64,000 bases of DNA from Streptomyces sp. NBC_00539 (GCF_036346105.1 NZ_CP107811.1:2796501-2860500); one strand, 5' to 3'; shown: positions 43,498-53,201, counted from the stretch's first letter. A program made the numbers and translations. The notes: a model not told the origin generated them from the sequence alone.

Positions 43498-44757
43498 GTG
43501 TCTGCCAAGAAGACCGCCCTGACGGTCCTTTCCGCCGCACTCCTGGTCCCCGCGATGCTCTCGGCGCCCGCACACGCCCGCCCGGCGGTTCCGTCGGCGC
43601 CGCCGGCGGACGGGAAGGGCAAGCTTCCCAGGTCCGCCGCACCGCCCTCGTCGATGTCCAGCGTCGGCGGCGCCGCGCTGGGGCAGCCCGGCACCCAGGT
43701 GAACCTGCTGCCCGGGGCCCCGGCCCTGCCGGCGAACCTCACGGGGCGGTCCTGGATCGTGGCGGACGCCGACACCGGCGAGGTGCTGGCCGCGCACAAC
43801 GCGCACTGGCGGCTCCCGCCGGCCTCCACGATGAAGATGCTGTTCGCGGACACGGTGCTGCCGACCCTGCCCAAGGACCAGGTGCACAAGGTGACCGAGG
43901 AGGAGATGGCCGACGTCGGCGCGGGCAGCAGTCTGGTCGGGGTCAAGGAGGACGCCGAGTACACCGTCCACGACCTGTGGCTCGGGGTCTTCCTCCGTTC
44001 GGGCAACGACGCGGTGCACGTGCTGTCGGCGATGAACGGCGGCATCGAGAAGACCGTCAAGGACATGCAGGCGCACGCCGAGGAGCTCCAGGCCCTCGAC
44101 ACCCACGTGGTCTCCCCCGACGGGTACGACGCCCCCGGCCAGGTGTCGAGCGCCTACGACCTGACCCTCATCGCCCGCTCCGGGCTCCAGAAGAAGGACT
44201 TCCGGGAGTACTGCGGCACTGCGAGCGCGCAGTTCCCCGGTGGCCGGCAGCTGGGCAAGGCGCGCGACTCCTTCGAGATCCAGAACACCAACCGGCTGAT
44301 GACCGGCGCGGGCGGCATCTCCCCCTACAAGGGCATCGCCGGGGTGAAGAACGGCAACACCAGCATGGCCGGTTCCACCTTCACCGGCGTGGCGAAGCGC
44401 GGCGAGAAGAGCCTGCTGGTCACGGTGATGGACCCGGGCGCCGGTGGGATCAACTCGGTGTACGAGGAGACCGCAGAACTCTTCGACTGGGGCTTCTCGG
44501 CGGTCGGGAAGGTCAAGCCGGTCGGTGAGCTGGTGCCGCCGAAGAGTGCGGACACCAAGTCGAAGGGGGCGCCCGCCCTGTCGCACGAGCAGAGCCGGGC
44601 GGCGGCCGGCGGTGACCCGGGCGACAGCGGGCTCGGTACCGCGCTGGGCATCGCGGGCGGGGCGCTGGCCGCGCTGGCGGGCGGCGCGTTCGCCTTCAAC
44701 CGGCGGTGGCCGCTCGGCCGGCGCGGGCGCCGGCCGGCGGACGAGGAGCTGTTGTAG
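43498..44757 (+). CDS. D-alanyl-D-alanine carboxypeptidase
   Basis: A 419-residue S11-type penicillin-binding protein. A signal peptide (1-28, ending AHA) is followed by a linker, then the catalytic domain: Ser110-Thr-Met-Lys113 (nucleophile), Ser168-Gly-Asn170, and Lys284-Asn-Gly286 where most family members have KTG. The C-terminus is a membrane helix plus basic tail (FAFNRRWPLGRRGRR), so the enzyme faces outward while tail-anchored. It trims pentapeptides in peptidoglycan. GTG at 43498 is the start; the frame continues far upstream without coding character. Confidence 0.92.
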   Translation: MSAKKTALTVLSAALLVPAMLSAPAHARPAVPSAPPADGKGKLPRSAAPPSSMSSVGGAALGQPGTQVNLLPGAPALPANLTGRSWIVADADTGEVLAAHNAHWRLPPASTMKMLFADTVLPTLPKDQVHKVTEEEMADVGAGSSLVGVKEDAEYTVHDLWLGVFLRSGNDAVHVLSAMNGGIEKTVKDMQAHAEELQALDTHVVSPDGYDAPGQVSSAYDLTLIARSGLQKKDFREYCGTASAQFPGGRQLGKARDSFEIQNTNRLMTGAGGISPYKGIAGVKNGNTSMAGSTFTGVAKRGEKSLLVTVMDPGAGGINSVYEETAELFDWGFSAVGKVKPVGELVPPKSADTKSKGAPALSHEQSRAAAGGDPGDSGLGTALGIAGGALAALAGGAFAFNRRWPLGRRGRRPADEELL

Positions 44758-44791
44758 GGACGGGGAGCCGGTATAGGGACGGGGAGCCGGT
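44755..44791. repeat. 18-bp direct repeat after the carboxypeptidase gene
   Basis: TAGGGACGGGGAGCCGGT occurs at 44755-44772 (covering the stop codon) and again at 44774-44791, with degenerate GGGGCTGGTGGGGG copies further on to about 44833. Simple-repeat origin is likely. Confidence 0.7.
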
Positions 44792-44843
44792 GTCGGGGAC
44801 GAGGGGCTGGTGGGGGAACGGGGCTGGTGGGGGCCTTCGGCCC

Positions 44844-45749
44844 TCAGGCCCGCTCGGCCACGGGCGCCTCGTGCGTGTCGCCCGGCTGCTCGGCGCGGTC
44901 GTCGTCCCGGGTGGCCGTCCAGGCGGCGCAGAACAGCAGCAGCTTCGCCGTGAAGTTGATCCAGAGCAGCAGGGCGATCGGCACGCCGAAGGCCCCGTAC
45001 ATGCTCTTCCCGGCGACCTCCCGGATGTAGCCGCTGAGCAGCAGTTTCAGCAGCTCGAAACCGGCCGCGCCGATGAGGGCCGCCTGGATCAGGCGCCCGC
45101 GCGGCGGGTGGACCCCGGGGAGCAGGGTCAGGAGGTAGAGCAGCAGCAGGAAGGCGGCCAGGACGCTGACGAGGAAGGCGCCCGTACGCAGGACCACGCC
45201 GCCCGCGCCGTGCCGGGGGACGCCGAGCACGTCGCCGAACTTGCCGACCGCGCTGGAACCGATGATCGAGGCGGTGGCCGAGGCCAGGCCGGCGCCGCCG
45301 AGGCCGAGCAGTACCAGCGCGTCCTTGCCCTTGCGGACGACGGGATTGCCCTGGTCCTCGTCGTCCTTCCGCCAGACGGCGCGCAGGCAGTCGCGCATCG
45401 AGCCGACCCAGCCGATGCCGGTGAAGAGCAGCAGGCCGCCCGCCACGAGGCCGACGGTGCCCGCGTTGGCGACGAGTCCGTTGAGGTCGAGCTGGTCGGA
45501 GATGCCGGGGACCTGGTGGGCCAGGTTCTGCTGGAGGCGGTCCAGCTGCTCCTGGCTGAGGAGTGCCGCGCCGATGGCGGCGGCCACCGTGATCAGCGGG
45601 AACAGTGCGAGGAAGCTGATGAAAGTGATCGCCGCTGCGAGCCGGGTCCAGTGGACGCGGTCGAGCCGCTCGTACGAGTGCCAGGCGTGCGTACGCATCA
45701 GGGCGGCCGCCAGCGGCCCGATCACCGGGATCTTCGTCAGCCAGTCCAT
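44844..45749 (-). CDS. YihY/BrkB family membrane protein
   Basis: A 301-residue membrane protein with about six helices and the YihY/BrkB (Pfam Virul_fac_BrkB) pattern: RLAAAITFISFLALFPLI near residue 38, ALLLWINFTAKLLLFCAAWTA near 265, and a charged C-terminus. The family was named after a Bordetella serum-resistance factor; the Streptomyces members have no shown role. It stands alone, with about 170 bp on the 5' side lacking a supported gene. Confidence 0.85.
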   Translation of the reverse strand: MDWLTKIPVIGPLAAALMRTHAWHSYERLDRVHWTRLAAAITFISFLALFPLITVAAAIGAALLSQEQLDRLQQNLAHQVPGISDQLDLNGLVANAGTVGLVAGGLLLFTGIGWVGSMRDCLRAVWRKDDEDQGNPVVRKGKDALVLLGLGGAGLASATASIIGSSAVGKFGDVLGVPRHGAGGVVLRTGAFLVSVLAAFLLLLYLLTLLPGVHPPRGRLIQAALIGAAGFELLKLLLSGYIREVAGKSMYGAFGVPIALLLWINFTAKLLLFCAAWTATRDDDRAEQPGDTHEAPVAERA

Positions 45750-45915
45750 GGGGTCACCGTAAATGGGATGCCGGAAATAGCCGGATTTGCACCGCTAGGG
45801 GACTACGGTCGTCGATTGTGACTTTTCGCCAAGCGCACTCGATGGGACGGCCGTTTCACGCCCTGGTCCTACGGAGGCTCAGGTTCCGCACCTTCCAGGC
45901 CCTGCGGCCCCTCCG

Positions 45916-46509
45916 TCAGGAGCGCCGTATGGCCGCCCCGGCCGCCTCGTTCGCCGGACCCGACTGCGCCGGGAGGCCCGCCGGGCCGGGGCCGAAAGGG
46001 TACTCGCGCAGCTTCCGCCAGACGCCGTCCGAGCCCTGCTCGTAGAGCGCGAAGCCTTCGCACAGCCACTCGGCGCAGTAGTCGGCGAGCGTACTGAACG
46101 CCACGTCCATCGCTTCCTCGGAGATCCCGTGGGCGACGGTGACGTGCGGGTGGTACGGGAACGCCAGCTCGCGCTCCAGCGGCCCCTCGGGGTCGCGGAG
46201 CCGGCCCTGGAGGAGGGTGCAGCCGGAGCCGCCCTCCACCACCTTGACGAAGACGACCGGCGAGAGCGGGCGGAAGGTTCCCGTGCCCTCCAGCCGCATC
46301 GCGAAGGCGCGGAAGCCCGCCGCGACCTCGGCGAGGTGGGCCCGGATCGCCGGGAGCCGGTCGGCGGCGACCTCGGTGGGCGGGACGAGGGTGACGTGCG
46401 TGGGGATGCCGTGCGCGGCGGCGTCCCCGAAGCCCGCGCGCAGCTCCTGGAGGCGGCTGCCGTACGGCTCCGGGACCGCGATCGAAACGCCGAGCGTTAC
46501 GGTCCCCAC
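45916..46509 (-). CDS. 2'-5' RNA ligase family (2H phosphoesterase) protein
   Basis: A 197-residue protein with both HxT/S motifs of the 2H family: THVTLVPP near residue 37 and HPHVTVAHG near 120, which form the catalytic pair. The family includes RNA ligases and cyclic phosphodiesterases; the specific reaction cannot be told. It is followed by a long unstructured C-terminus (FGPGPAGLPAQSG). The ATG at 46509 is supported by a short upstream purine-rich run. Confidence 0.8.
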   Translation of the reverse strand: MGTVTLGVSIAVPEPYGSRLQELRAGFGDAAAHGIPTHVTLVPPTEVAADRLPAIRAHLAEVAAGFRAFAMRLEGTGTFRPLSPVVFVKVVEGGSGCTLLQGRLRDPEGPLERELAFPYHPHVTVAHGISEEAMDVAFSTLADYCAEWLCEGFALYEQGSDGVWRKLREYPFGPGPAGLPAQSGPANEAAGAAIRRS

Positions 46510-46607
46510 GTGTGTCTCCTCCGTCTGTCGCTTCTGTCTGTCCCCGATGGGGTGGTGCCGCCTCAGTGTGGCGCCACCACCCCCCGGACCGCCAGGGCTC
46601 TCGTCGG

Positions 46608-47633
<1,026 letters not shown>

Positions 47634-47852
47634 TCAGGTGCGGGGGCGGGCTCGGGCCCGCCGCTGGCCGGAACCTTCCGGGTCGCGACCCCTGCCCCGC
47701 CGAGCCGGCCCCGGTACCGACCGGTAGCGCCCCGACCGGATCCCGCCCCGGCCGAGCGACCGCTTTCCGCTGGTCGTGCGGGCTGGGACGGGACCGCGGG
47801 GCGCCCGCACCACACAGCCCCGCCGGCCCCACCCGGCCCCGCCGGCGCTTGA

Positions 47853-47925
47853 GGCGCGGGTCCGGGCGGAGCCCGGTGCCCGGCGGAGCCGGGTTCCCAG
47901 GGGGCTCCGCCCCGGACCCCGCGCC
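47853..47925. repeat. imperfect long inverted repeat between glyA and trpS
   Basis: Arms at 47853-47874 and 47902-47925 pair with two single-base bulges (GGCGCGGGTCCGGG... / ...CCCGGACCCCGCGCC), with a G/C-rich loop. Similar CGG-rich intergenic dyads are widely scattered in Streptomyces genomes. It occupies most of the 334-bp gap; nothing else there looks like a gene. Confidence 0.65.
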
Positions 47926-47955
47926 TGCCCCGCGCGGCGGGGCTGGTTCGCCGCG

Positions 47956-49224
47956 TCAGGAGAGGGGGAGCCCCGGGGCCGGGAAGGCGGCCATGAGGTC
48001 CGAGACCTCCGCGCGGATCGCGGTCAGCGTCCGCTCGTCCGCGGAACCGGCCGCGTCGACCGCCCGCGCGATCCAGTCCGCCACCACCGGCATGTGCTCC
48101 ACCGACAGCCCCCGCGACGTCAGCGACGGCGTCCCGATCCGGATCCCCGACGGGTCGAACGGCTTGCGCGGGTCGAACGGCACCGTGTTGTAGTTCACCA
48201 CGATCCCCGCCCGGTCCAGCGCCTTCGCCGCCACCTTCCCCGGCACCCCCCGCGAGGTCAGGTCCATCAGGATCAGGTGGTTGTCCGTACCCCCGGACAC
48301 CAGGTCGAACCCCCGCTCCAGCAACGACGCGGCCAGCGCCTTCGCGTTGGCGACGACCGCGTGCGCGTACGTGACGAAGGCCGGCTGCGCCGCCTCGTGC
48401 AGGGCCACCGCGATGCCCGCCGTCGTCTGGTTGTGCGGGCCGCCCTGGAGGCCCGGGAAGACCGCCTTGTCGATGGCCTTCGCGTGCTCCTCCCGGCACA
48501 TCAGCATCGCGCCGCGCGGACCCCGCAGGGTCTTGTGGGTGGTCGTGGAGATGACGTCCACGTGACCCGCCGGGCTCGGGTGCGCCCCGCCCGCGATCAG
48601 GCCCGCGATGTGCGCCACGTCCGCGACCAGGAGGGCGCCCGCCTCCTTGGCGATCGACGCGAAGGCCGCGAAGTCGATCGTGCGCGGGAGCGCGGTACCG
48701 CCGCAGAACATGATCTTCGGCCGCTCGGCGAGGGCGAGGTCGCGGACCGCGTCGTAGTCGACGAGCCCGGTGTCGGCGCGGACCCCGTACTGCACGCCCC
48801 GGAACCAGGAGCCCGTCGCCGAGACGCCCCAGCCGTGCGTGAGGTGCCCGCCCATCGGCAGCGCCATGCCCATCACCGTGTCGCCCGGCCGGGCGAAGGC
48901 CAGGTACACGGCCAGGTTCGCCGGGGAACCGGAGTACGGCTGCACGTTCGCGTGGTCGACGCCGAACAGGCCCTTGGCCCGCTCGACGGCGAGGGCCTCG
49001 ACGCGATCGATGTTCTGCTGGCCCTCGTAGTAACGGCGGCCCGGGTAGCCCTCGCTGTACTTGTTCTGCAGGACGGTGCCGGAGGCCTCCAGCACCGCCG
49101 CCGACACGTAGTTCTCGCTCGGGATGAGGCGGAGCGTCTGCGCCTGGAGGGTTTCCTCGGCCGCGACGAACGACGCCAGCTCGGGGTCGGTCGCGGAAAG
49201 GGCGGGATGGCGGCGCGCTGTCAT
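47956..49224 (-). CDS. glyA: serine hydroxymethyltransferase
   Basis: A 422-residue PLP enzyme converting serine plus tetrahydrofolate to glycine and methylene-THF, a main source of one-carbon units. The PLP lysine is in STTTHKTLRGPRG (near residue 230), and LIPSENYVS near 35 is the usual glycine/folate-site start. The ATG at 49224 follows a GGAGG-like site. A ZTP riboswitch lies upstream. folD, purH and purN, encoded 11-15 kb away, use or supply the same cofactor. Confidence 0.96.
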   Translation of the reverse strand: MTARRHPALSATDPELASFVAAEETLQAQTLRLIPSENYVSAAVLEASGTVLQNKYSEGYPGRRYYEGQQNIDRVEALAVERAKGLFGVDHANVQPYSGSPANLAVYLAFARPGDTVMGMALPMGGHLTHGWGVSATGSWFRGVQYGVRADTGLVDYDAVRDLALAERPKIMFCGGTALPRTIDFAAFASIAKEAGALLVADVAHIAGLIAGGAHPSPAGHVDVISTTTHKTLRGPRGAMLMCREEHAKAIDKAVFPGLQGGPHNQTTAGIAVALHEAAQPAFVTYAHAVVANAKALAASLLERGFDLVSGGTDNHLILMDLTSRGVPGKVAAKALDRAGIVVNYNTVPFDPRKPFDPSGIRIGTPSLTSRGLSVEHMPVVADWIARAVDAAGSADERTLTAIRAEVSDLMAAFPAPGLPLS

Positions 49225-49263
49225 GGCGGTCCTCCGGGGTCGATGTCTGGTCTCGTCCCCGCG

Positions 49264-49352
49264 AGGCCCAGGCGAGCGGCCCTGTGTGCGGTCCTGCCCG
49301 CACGACTCCCCCGGAGTCGTTTCCCCGTGCGCCAGTCGCCGTGCGTACGGCC
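49264..49352 (-). ncRNA. ZTP (pfl) riboswitch in the glyA leader
   Basis: Reading the minus strand, GGCGACTGGCGCACGGGGAA, a stem CGACTCCGGGGGAGTCG and the end CCGCTCGCCTGGGCC match the core of the pfl/ZTP riboswitch (GACUGGCG ... GGGGGAG ... CCGCCUGGGC). The element ends about 40 nt before glyA. ZTP rises when 10-formyl-THF runs short, so it would raise glyA expression then. Confidence 0.85.
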
Positions 49353-49406
49353 CACCTTAGCGGGCACGCCACGAGAAAGGTTTCTCCGTCCGGTATACGA
49401 GCGAAC

Positions 49407-49475
49407 ATGGAAAGTGACGCCACCCTCGTCGACTGCCTGACGGACGATCGGAGACCCCGTGTCGAAGACTGCTGA
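49407..49475 (+). CDS. possible 22-codon leader ORF overlapping rocD
   Basis: ATG 49407 to TGA 49475 encodes a 22-residue peptide (MESDATLVDCL...) in a different frame from rocD, overlapping its GTG by 17 nt. TATACG lies 7 nt before the ATG, so the mRNA could begin at the ATG. Whether it is translated is unknown. Confidence 0.3.
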   Translation: MESDATLVDCLTDDRRPRVEDC

Positions 49476-50664
49476 TGCCATCCGCTCCGCCGACGCGCAC
49501 AGCGCGCACAACTACCACCCGCTCCCGATCGTCGTCTCGTCGGCGCAGGGCGCGTGGATGACCGACGTGGAGGGCCGCAGGTACCTCGACATGCTCGCCG
49601 GCTACTCGGCGCTCAACTTCGGCCACGGCAACCGCCGTCTGATCGACGCCGCCCGCGCGCAGCTGGAGCGGGTCACCCTCACCTCCCGCGCCTTCCACCA
49701 CGACCGCTTCGCGGACTTCTGCACCGAACTCGCCGCCCTGTGCGGCAAGGAGATGGTGCTGCCGATGAACACGGGTGCGGAGGCCGTGGAGACGGCGGTC
49801 AAGACCGCCCGCAAGTGGGGGTACGAGGTCAAGGGCGTCCCGGACGGACATGCCAAGATCGTCGTGGCGGCCGACAACTTCCACGGCCGGACCACCACCA
49901 TCGTGTCCTTCTCGACGGACCACGAGGCCCGCGACCACTTCGGGCCGTACACCCCCGGGTTCGAGATCGTGCCGTACGGGGACCTCACCGCGCTCTCCCA
50001 CGCCCTGACCTCGAACACCGTGGCCGTGCTGCTGGAGCCGGTCCAGGGCGAGGCGGGCGTCCTCGTCCCGCCGGCCGGCTACCTCCAGGGCGTACGGGAA
50101 CTCACGCGCGAGCGGAACGTCCTGTTCATGGCGGACGAGATCCAGTCGGGCCTCGGCCGTACCGGCGAGACCTTCGCGTGCGCGCACGAGGGGGTCGTGC
50201 CGGACGTGTACATCCTCGGCAAGGCGCTGGGCGGCGGCGTGGTCCCCGTCTCCGCCGTGGTCGCCGACCGGGACGTGCTGGGGGTGTTCCGGCCCGGCGA
50301 GCACGGGTCCACCTTCGGCGGGAACCCGCTGGCCTGTGCCGTCGCCCTGGAGGTGATCGCGATGCTGCGGACCGGCGAGTACCAGCAGCGCGCCACCGAG
50401 CTCGGCGACCACCTGCACCGGGAGCTGAACCTGCTGGTGGGCAGTGGCGCCGTGACCGCCGTACGGGGCCGCGGCCTGTGGGCGGGCGTCGACATCGACC
50501 CGGCGCGCGGCACGGGCCGGGAGATCTCCGAGAAGCTGATGGAGCTGGGGGTGCTGGTGAAGGACACCCACGGATCGACCATCCGGATCGCCCCTCCGCT
50601 GGTGATCAGCAAGGAGGACCTGGACTGGGGCCTGGACCGGCTGCGGACGGTGCTGGCCGTCTGA
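49459..50664 (+). CDS. rocD: ornithine aminotransferase
   Basis: A 401-residue class III aminotransferase converting ornithine and 2-oxoglutarate to glutamate-5-semialdehyde and glutamate. The PLP lysine is in YILGKALGGGVVPVSA, and the aspartate motif in FMADEIQSGLGRTG lies just before it. LLEPVQGEAGV near residue 190 is family-typical. GTG at 49459 is preceded by CGGAGA. It is divergent from glyA; a leader ORF may overlap its start. The length is normal for RocD. Confidence 0.93.
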   Translation: MSKTADAIRSADAHSAHNYHPLPIVVSSAQGAWMTDVEGRRYLDMLAGYSALNFGHGNRRLIDAARAQLERVTLTSRAFHHDRFADFCTELAALCGKEMVLPMNTGAEAVETAVKTARKWGYEVKGVPDGHAKIVVAADNFHGRTTTIVSFSTDHEARDHFGPYTPGFEIVPYGDLTALSHALTSNTVAVLLEPVQGEAGVLVPPAGYLQGVRELTRERNVLFMADEIQSGLGRTGETFACAHEGVVPDVYILGKALGGGVVPVSAVVADRDVLGVFRPGEHGSTFGGNPLACAVALEVIAMLRTGEYQQRATELGDHLHRELNLLVGSGAVTAVRGRGLWAGVDIDPARGTGREISEKLMELGVLVKDTHGSTIRIAPPLVISKEDLDWGLDRLRTVLAV

Positions 50665-50683
50665 CGGGACCCGTCCGAGGGGC

Positions 50684-51874
50684 CTAGAGGATGACGTGGG
50701 GCAGGAAGCGGGCGTACTCGTCCGTGACCGGCCCCGCCGATTCCCGGATGCCCAGTCCCGCCGCCTCCTCCTCGACGACCCACGCGCCGAGCACCACCCG
50801 GTTGCCGTCGAAGTCCGGCAGCGGGGCCAGGGCCTGGAAGACGTACGTCTCGTCCTCCTCCGGCGCGAACGGCTCCCCGCCCACCGGGTGCAGGGTGACG
50901 CCCGCGCCCTCGCGGCCCAGCAGCGGCTTGGCCGCGAACCCGGTGGTTCCCGCGAGCTCGCGCGGCCCGTCGAGATAGGCGGGCAGCAGGTTGGGATGCT
51001 CGGGGAAGAGCTCCCACAGGATCGCCAGCAGCGCCTTGTTGGCGAGCAGCATCTTCCACAGGGGCTCGATCCAGCAGGTGCTGCCGGAGCCGCCGCCGTG
51101 GTCGTACGTGGCGAGGACCTGCGGGCCGAACGCGTCCTCGGCCAGCCACTCCCACGGGTAGAGCTTGAAGCAGCTGCGGATGAACCGCAGCCTGTCGTCG
51201 ACGAACCGGCCGGACAGGCTGTCCCAGCCGATCTGTTCCACGGACAGGGCGTGCGTGGCCAGACCGGCCTGCTCGGCGGTCTCCTGGAGGTAGGCGACCG
51301 TCATCAGGTCCTCGCCGAGCTCATCGGTCTCGGAGTGCGCGAAGTGGACGGGCCCGGGGGGCAGCAGTTCCGCCTGCCGGCGCCACGCTTCGACGAGGCG
51401 CTCGTGCAGCGAGTTCCACTGGTCGGCGCCGGGGAAGCGTTCCTCCATCCAGAACCACTGCGGGCTCGCCGCCTCGACCAGGGAGGTGGGGGTGTCCGCG
51501 TTGTACTCCAGCAGCTTGGCCGGGGCGCCGCAGTCGTCGTAGCGCAGGTCGAAACGGCCGTAGAGGGACGGCTGTTCGGCGCGGCGCCGCCAGGACTCGG
51601 CGATGCGGGCGGCGAGTTCGGCATCGTTGATGCCGAGGTCCGCGAAACGGTTCTGCTCGACGATGTGGGCGGCCGCGGCGAGGCACATGGCGTGCAGCTC
51701 CTCGACCACGTTCTCCAGCGCCTCGACCTCGGGGAGCGAGAAGGAGTAGTACGCGCTCTCGTCCCAGTAGGGGCGCAGGGAGTCGTCGGGGTAGCGGGTC
51801 AGGGGGTAGATCAGGCCCTGCTCCTCGACGGTCTTCTGCCAGTCGGGGCGGGGCTCGATGGTGTGCCGCTTCAC
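50684..51874 (-). CDS. glutathionylspermidine synthase family protein (YgiC-like)
   Basis: A 396-residue ATP-grasp protein. YADTPTSL-type segment (LLEYNADTPTSLVEA), FAHSETDELGEDLMTVAYL, and the late ATP/Mg part FAAKPLLGREGAGVTL fit the YgiC/YjfC group. GTG at 51874 was chosen (VKRHTIEPRPDW). It lies 12 bp after a small lipoprotein gene of the YgiB kind, the same pairing as E. coli ygiB-ygiC. It is convergent with rocD. YgiC-type proteins have not been shown to make glutathionylspermidine, so the true product is open. Confidence 0.82.
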   Translation of the reverse strand: MKRHTIEPRPDWQKTVEEQGLIYPLTRYPDDSLRPYWDESAYYSFSLPEVEALENVVEELHAMCLAAAAHIVEQNRFADLGINDAELAARIAESWRRRAEQPSLYGRFDLRYDDCGAPAKLLEYNADTPTSLVEAASPQWFWMEERFPGADQWNSLHERLVEAWRRQAELLPPGPVHFAHSETDELGEDLMTVAYLQETAEQAGLATHALSVEQIGWDSLSGRFVDDRLRFIRSCFKLYPWEWLAEDAFGPQVLATYDHGGGSGSTCWIEPLWKMLLANKALLAILWELFPEHPNLLPAYLDGPRELAGTTGFAAKPLLGREGAGVTLHPVGGEPFAPEEDETYVFQALAPLPDFDGNRVVLGAWVVEEEAAGLGIRESAGPVTDEYARFLPHVIL

Positions 51875-51885
51875 GGGGGCCTTCC

Positions 51886-52182
51886 TCAGCCGCCGCTGGA
51901 GCTGCCGTGGCCGCCGATGCCGCCGCGGGTGACGGCGGACTTGTCGAAGCTGCCGCCCTTGACCCTGCCGCTGCTGGTGGTGCCGCCGTAGTAGTACGCG
52001 CCGCGGCCGCCGCTGCTGCACTCCTTCTCGTTCAGCTTCTGCAGGGTGGCGCGGTCGGCGCAGCGCTTGTCGGGCTCGCTGCTGCCGCACGCCACGAGGG
52101 TGGCGGCGAGCAGTCCCATGCCGCCGAGGGCGACGGCGCCCGAGCGCATGCGGCGCCGGGTCGTGGTGTCGGTGGTGTCCAT
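51886..52182 (-). CDS. small lipoprotein (YgiB-like)
   Basis: A 98-residue lipoprotein: twin-Arg start TRRRMRSGAVALGG, hydrophobic core, lipobox LVAC, then a mature part with CADRATLQKLNEKEC and a Gly/Ser/Tyr-rich tail (YYYGGTTSSG). Its location right before the YgiC-like gene and its Cys pattern match DUF1190/YgiB. Possibly an envelope partner of the ATP-grasp protein. ATG at 52182. Confidence 0.72.
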   Translation of the reverse strand: MDTTDTTTRRRMRSGAVALGGMGLLAATLVACGSSEPDKRCADRATLQKLNEKECSSGGRGAYYYGGTTSSGRVKGGSFDKSAVTRGGIGGHGSSSGG

Positions 52183-52296
52183 GTACGGGTTCGCTCCCCC
52201 TGGGTTGCGTTGCCCGACAGCCTAGAGCGGTGGGGCGGGGGGATGGAATCCGGCCGTCGTCACACCCTTGTCACGACGGTGACCTACAGTCTGTTC

Positions 52297-53109
52297 GTGC
52301 TGATTGGGATGGTTTGCGCGCTGGGGGCGGCGGTCTGTTTCGGAACGGCGTCGGTCTTGCAGGCGGTGGCCGCGCGGGCGGCGGAGCCGGGCACGGGGTC
52401 GGGGGTGGACGCGGCCCTGCTGCTGCGGGCGGTGCGGCAGTGGCGGTACCTGGCGGGGCTGGGCCTGGACGCGATCGGGTTCGTCCTCCAGATCGTGGCG
52501 CTGCGGCACATTCCCATCTACGTCGTGGGGGCCGCCCTCGCGGCGAGCCTGGCGGTGACGGCGGTGGTCGCGGCGCGGCTGCTGCGGGTACGGCTGAGCC
52601 GGGCGGAGTGGGGGGCCGTCGCGGTGGTGTGCGGGGGGCTCGTGATGCTGGGGCTGGCCTCCGGCGAGGAGGGCGCGCAGACGGGGCCGCCCTGGCTGGG
52701 GCCGGCGCTGCTGGTCGTGGCGGCGCTGGTGCTGCTCGCCGGGGCGGCTGCGGGCCGTCTCCCCGGGCGCGCCCGGGCCCTCGCGCTGGGCCTGGCGGCG
52801 GGGACCGGCTTCGGGGTGGTGGAGGTGGCGGTCCGCCTCATCGACGGCCCGGACCTCTCGAACCCGGCGCTGTACGCCCTGCTGTTGGGCGGGGGCGCGG
52901 CGTTCCTGCTGCTCACGTCGGCGCTCCAGCGGGGTTCGGTGACGGCGGCGACGGCGGGGATGGTCCTGGGCGAGACGGTCGGCCCGGCGGTGGTGGGCGT
53001 GGCCTGGCTCGGGGACCGCACCCGGGAGGGCCTGACGTGGCTGGCCGTCCTCGGCTTCGCGGTGGCGGTCGCGGGATCGCTGGCGCTGGCCCGCTTCGGC
53101 GAACCGTGA
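52297..53109 (+). CDS. multi-pass membrane protein (DMT-like)
   Basis: About 270 residues with nine or ten hydrophobic helices; ALGAAVCFGTASVLQAVAAR near the start and LRHIPIYVVGAALAAS are typical of DMT-type integral proteins. TACAGT (52285-52290) lies 6 nt before the GTG at 52297, suggesting a leaderless start; ATG 52309 is the alternative. No transport substrate can be named. It is divergent from the YgiB-like gene. Confidence 0.7.
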   Translation: MLIGMVCALGAAVCFGTASVLQAVAARAAEPGTGSGVDAALLLRAVRQWRYLAGLGLDAIGFVLQIVALRHIPIYVVGAALAASLAVTAVVAARLLRVRLSRAEWGAVAVVCGGLVMLGLASGEEGAQTGPPWLGPALLVVAALVLLAGAAAGRLPGRARALALGLAAGTGFGVVEVAVRLIDGPDLSNPALYALLLGGGAAFLLLTSALQRGSVTAATAGMVLGETVGPAVVGVAWLGDRTREGLTWLAVLGFAVAVAGSLALARFGEP

Positions 53110-53201
53110 CGCGGGCCGGGTACCCGGCCGGTGACCGAGGGGGGTGCCGGGTGCCCGACCGGTGACCGCAGGAGTCAGCCGAACCCGGCGCCCGCCGGCA
53201 C

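Noticed and set aside
42052-44757. A 901-codon fused D,D-carboxypeptidase protein
   Set aside because: The first 480 codons are opposite the metallophosphoesterase gene and have no coding character; the signal peptide begins at GTG 43498.
45818-46045. 75-codon plus-strand ORF between BrkB-like and 2H genes
   Set aside because: It has no ribosome site, no recognisable domain, and overlaps the 3' end of the real minus-strand gene.
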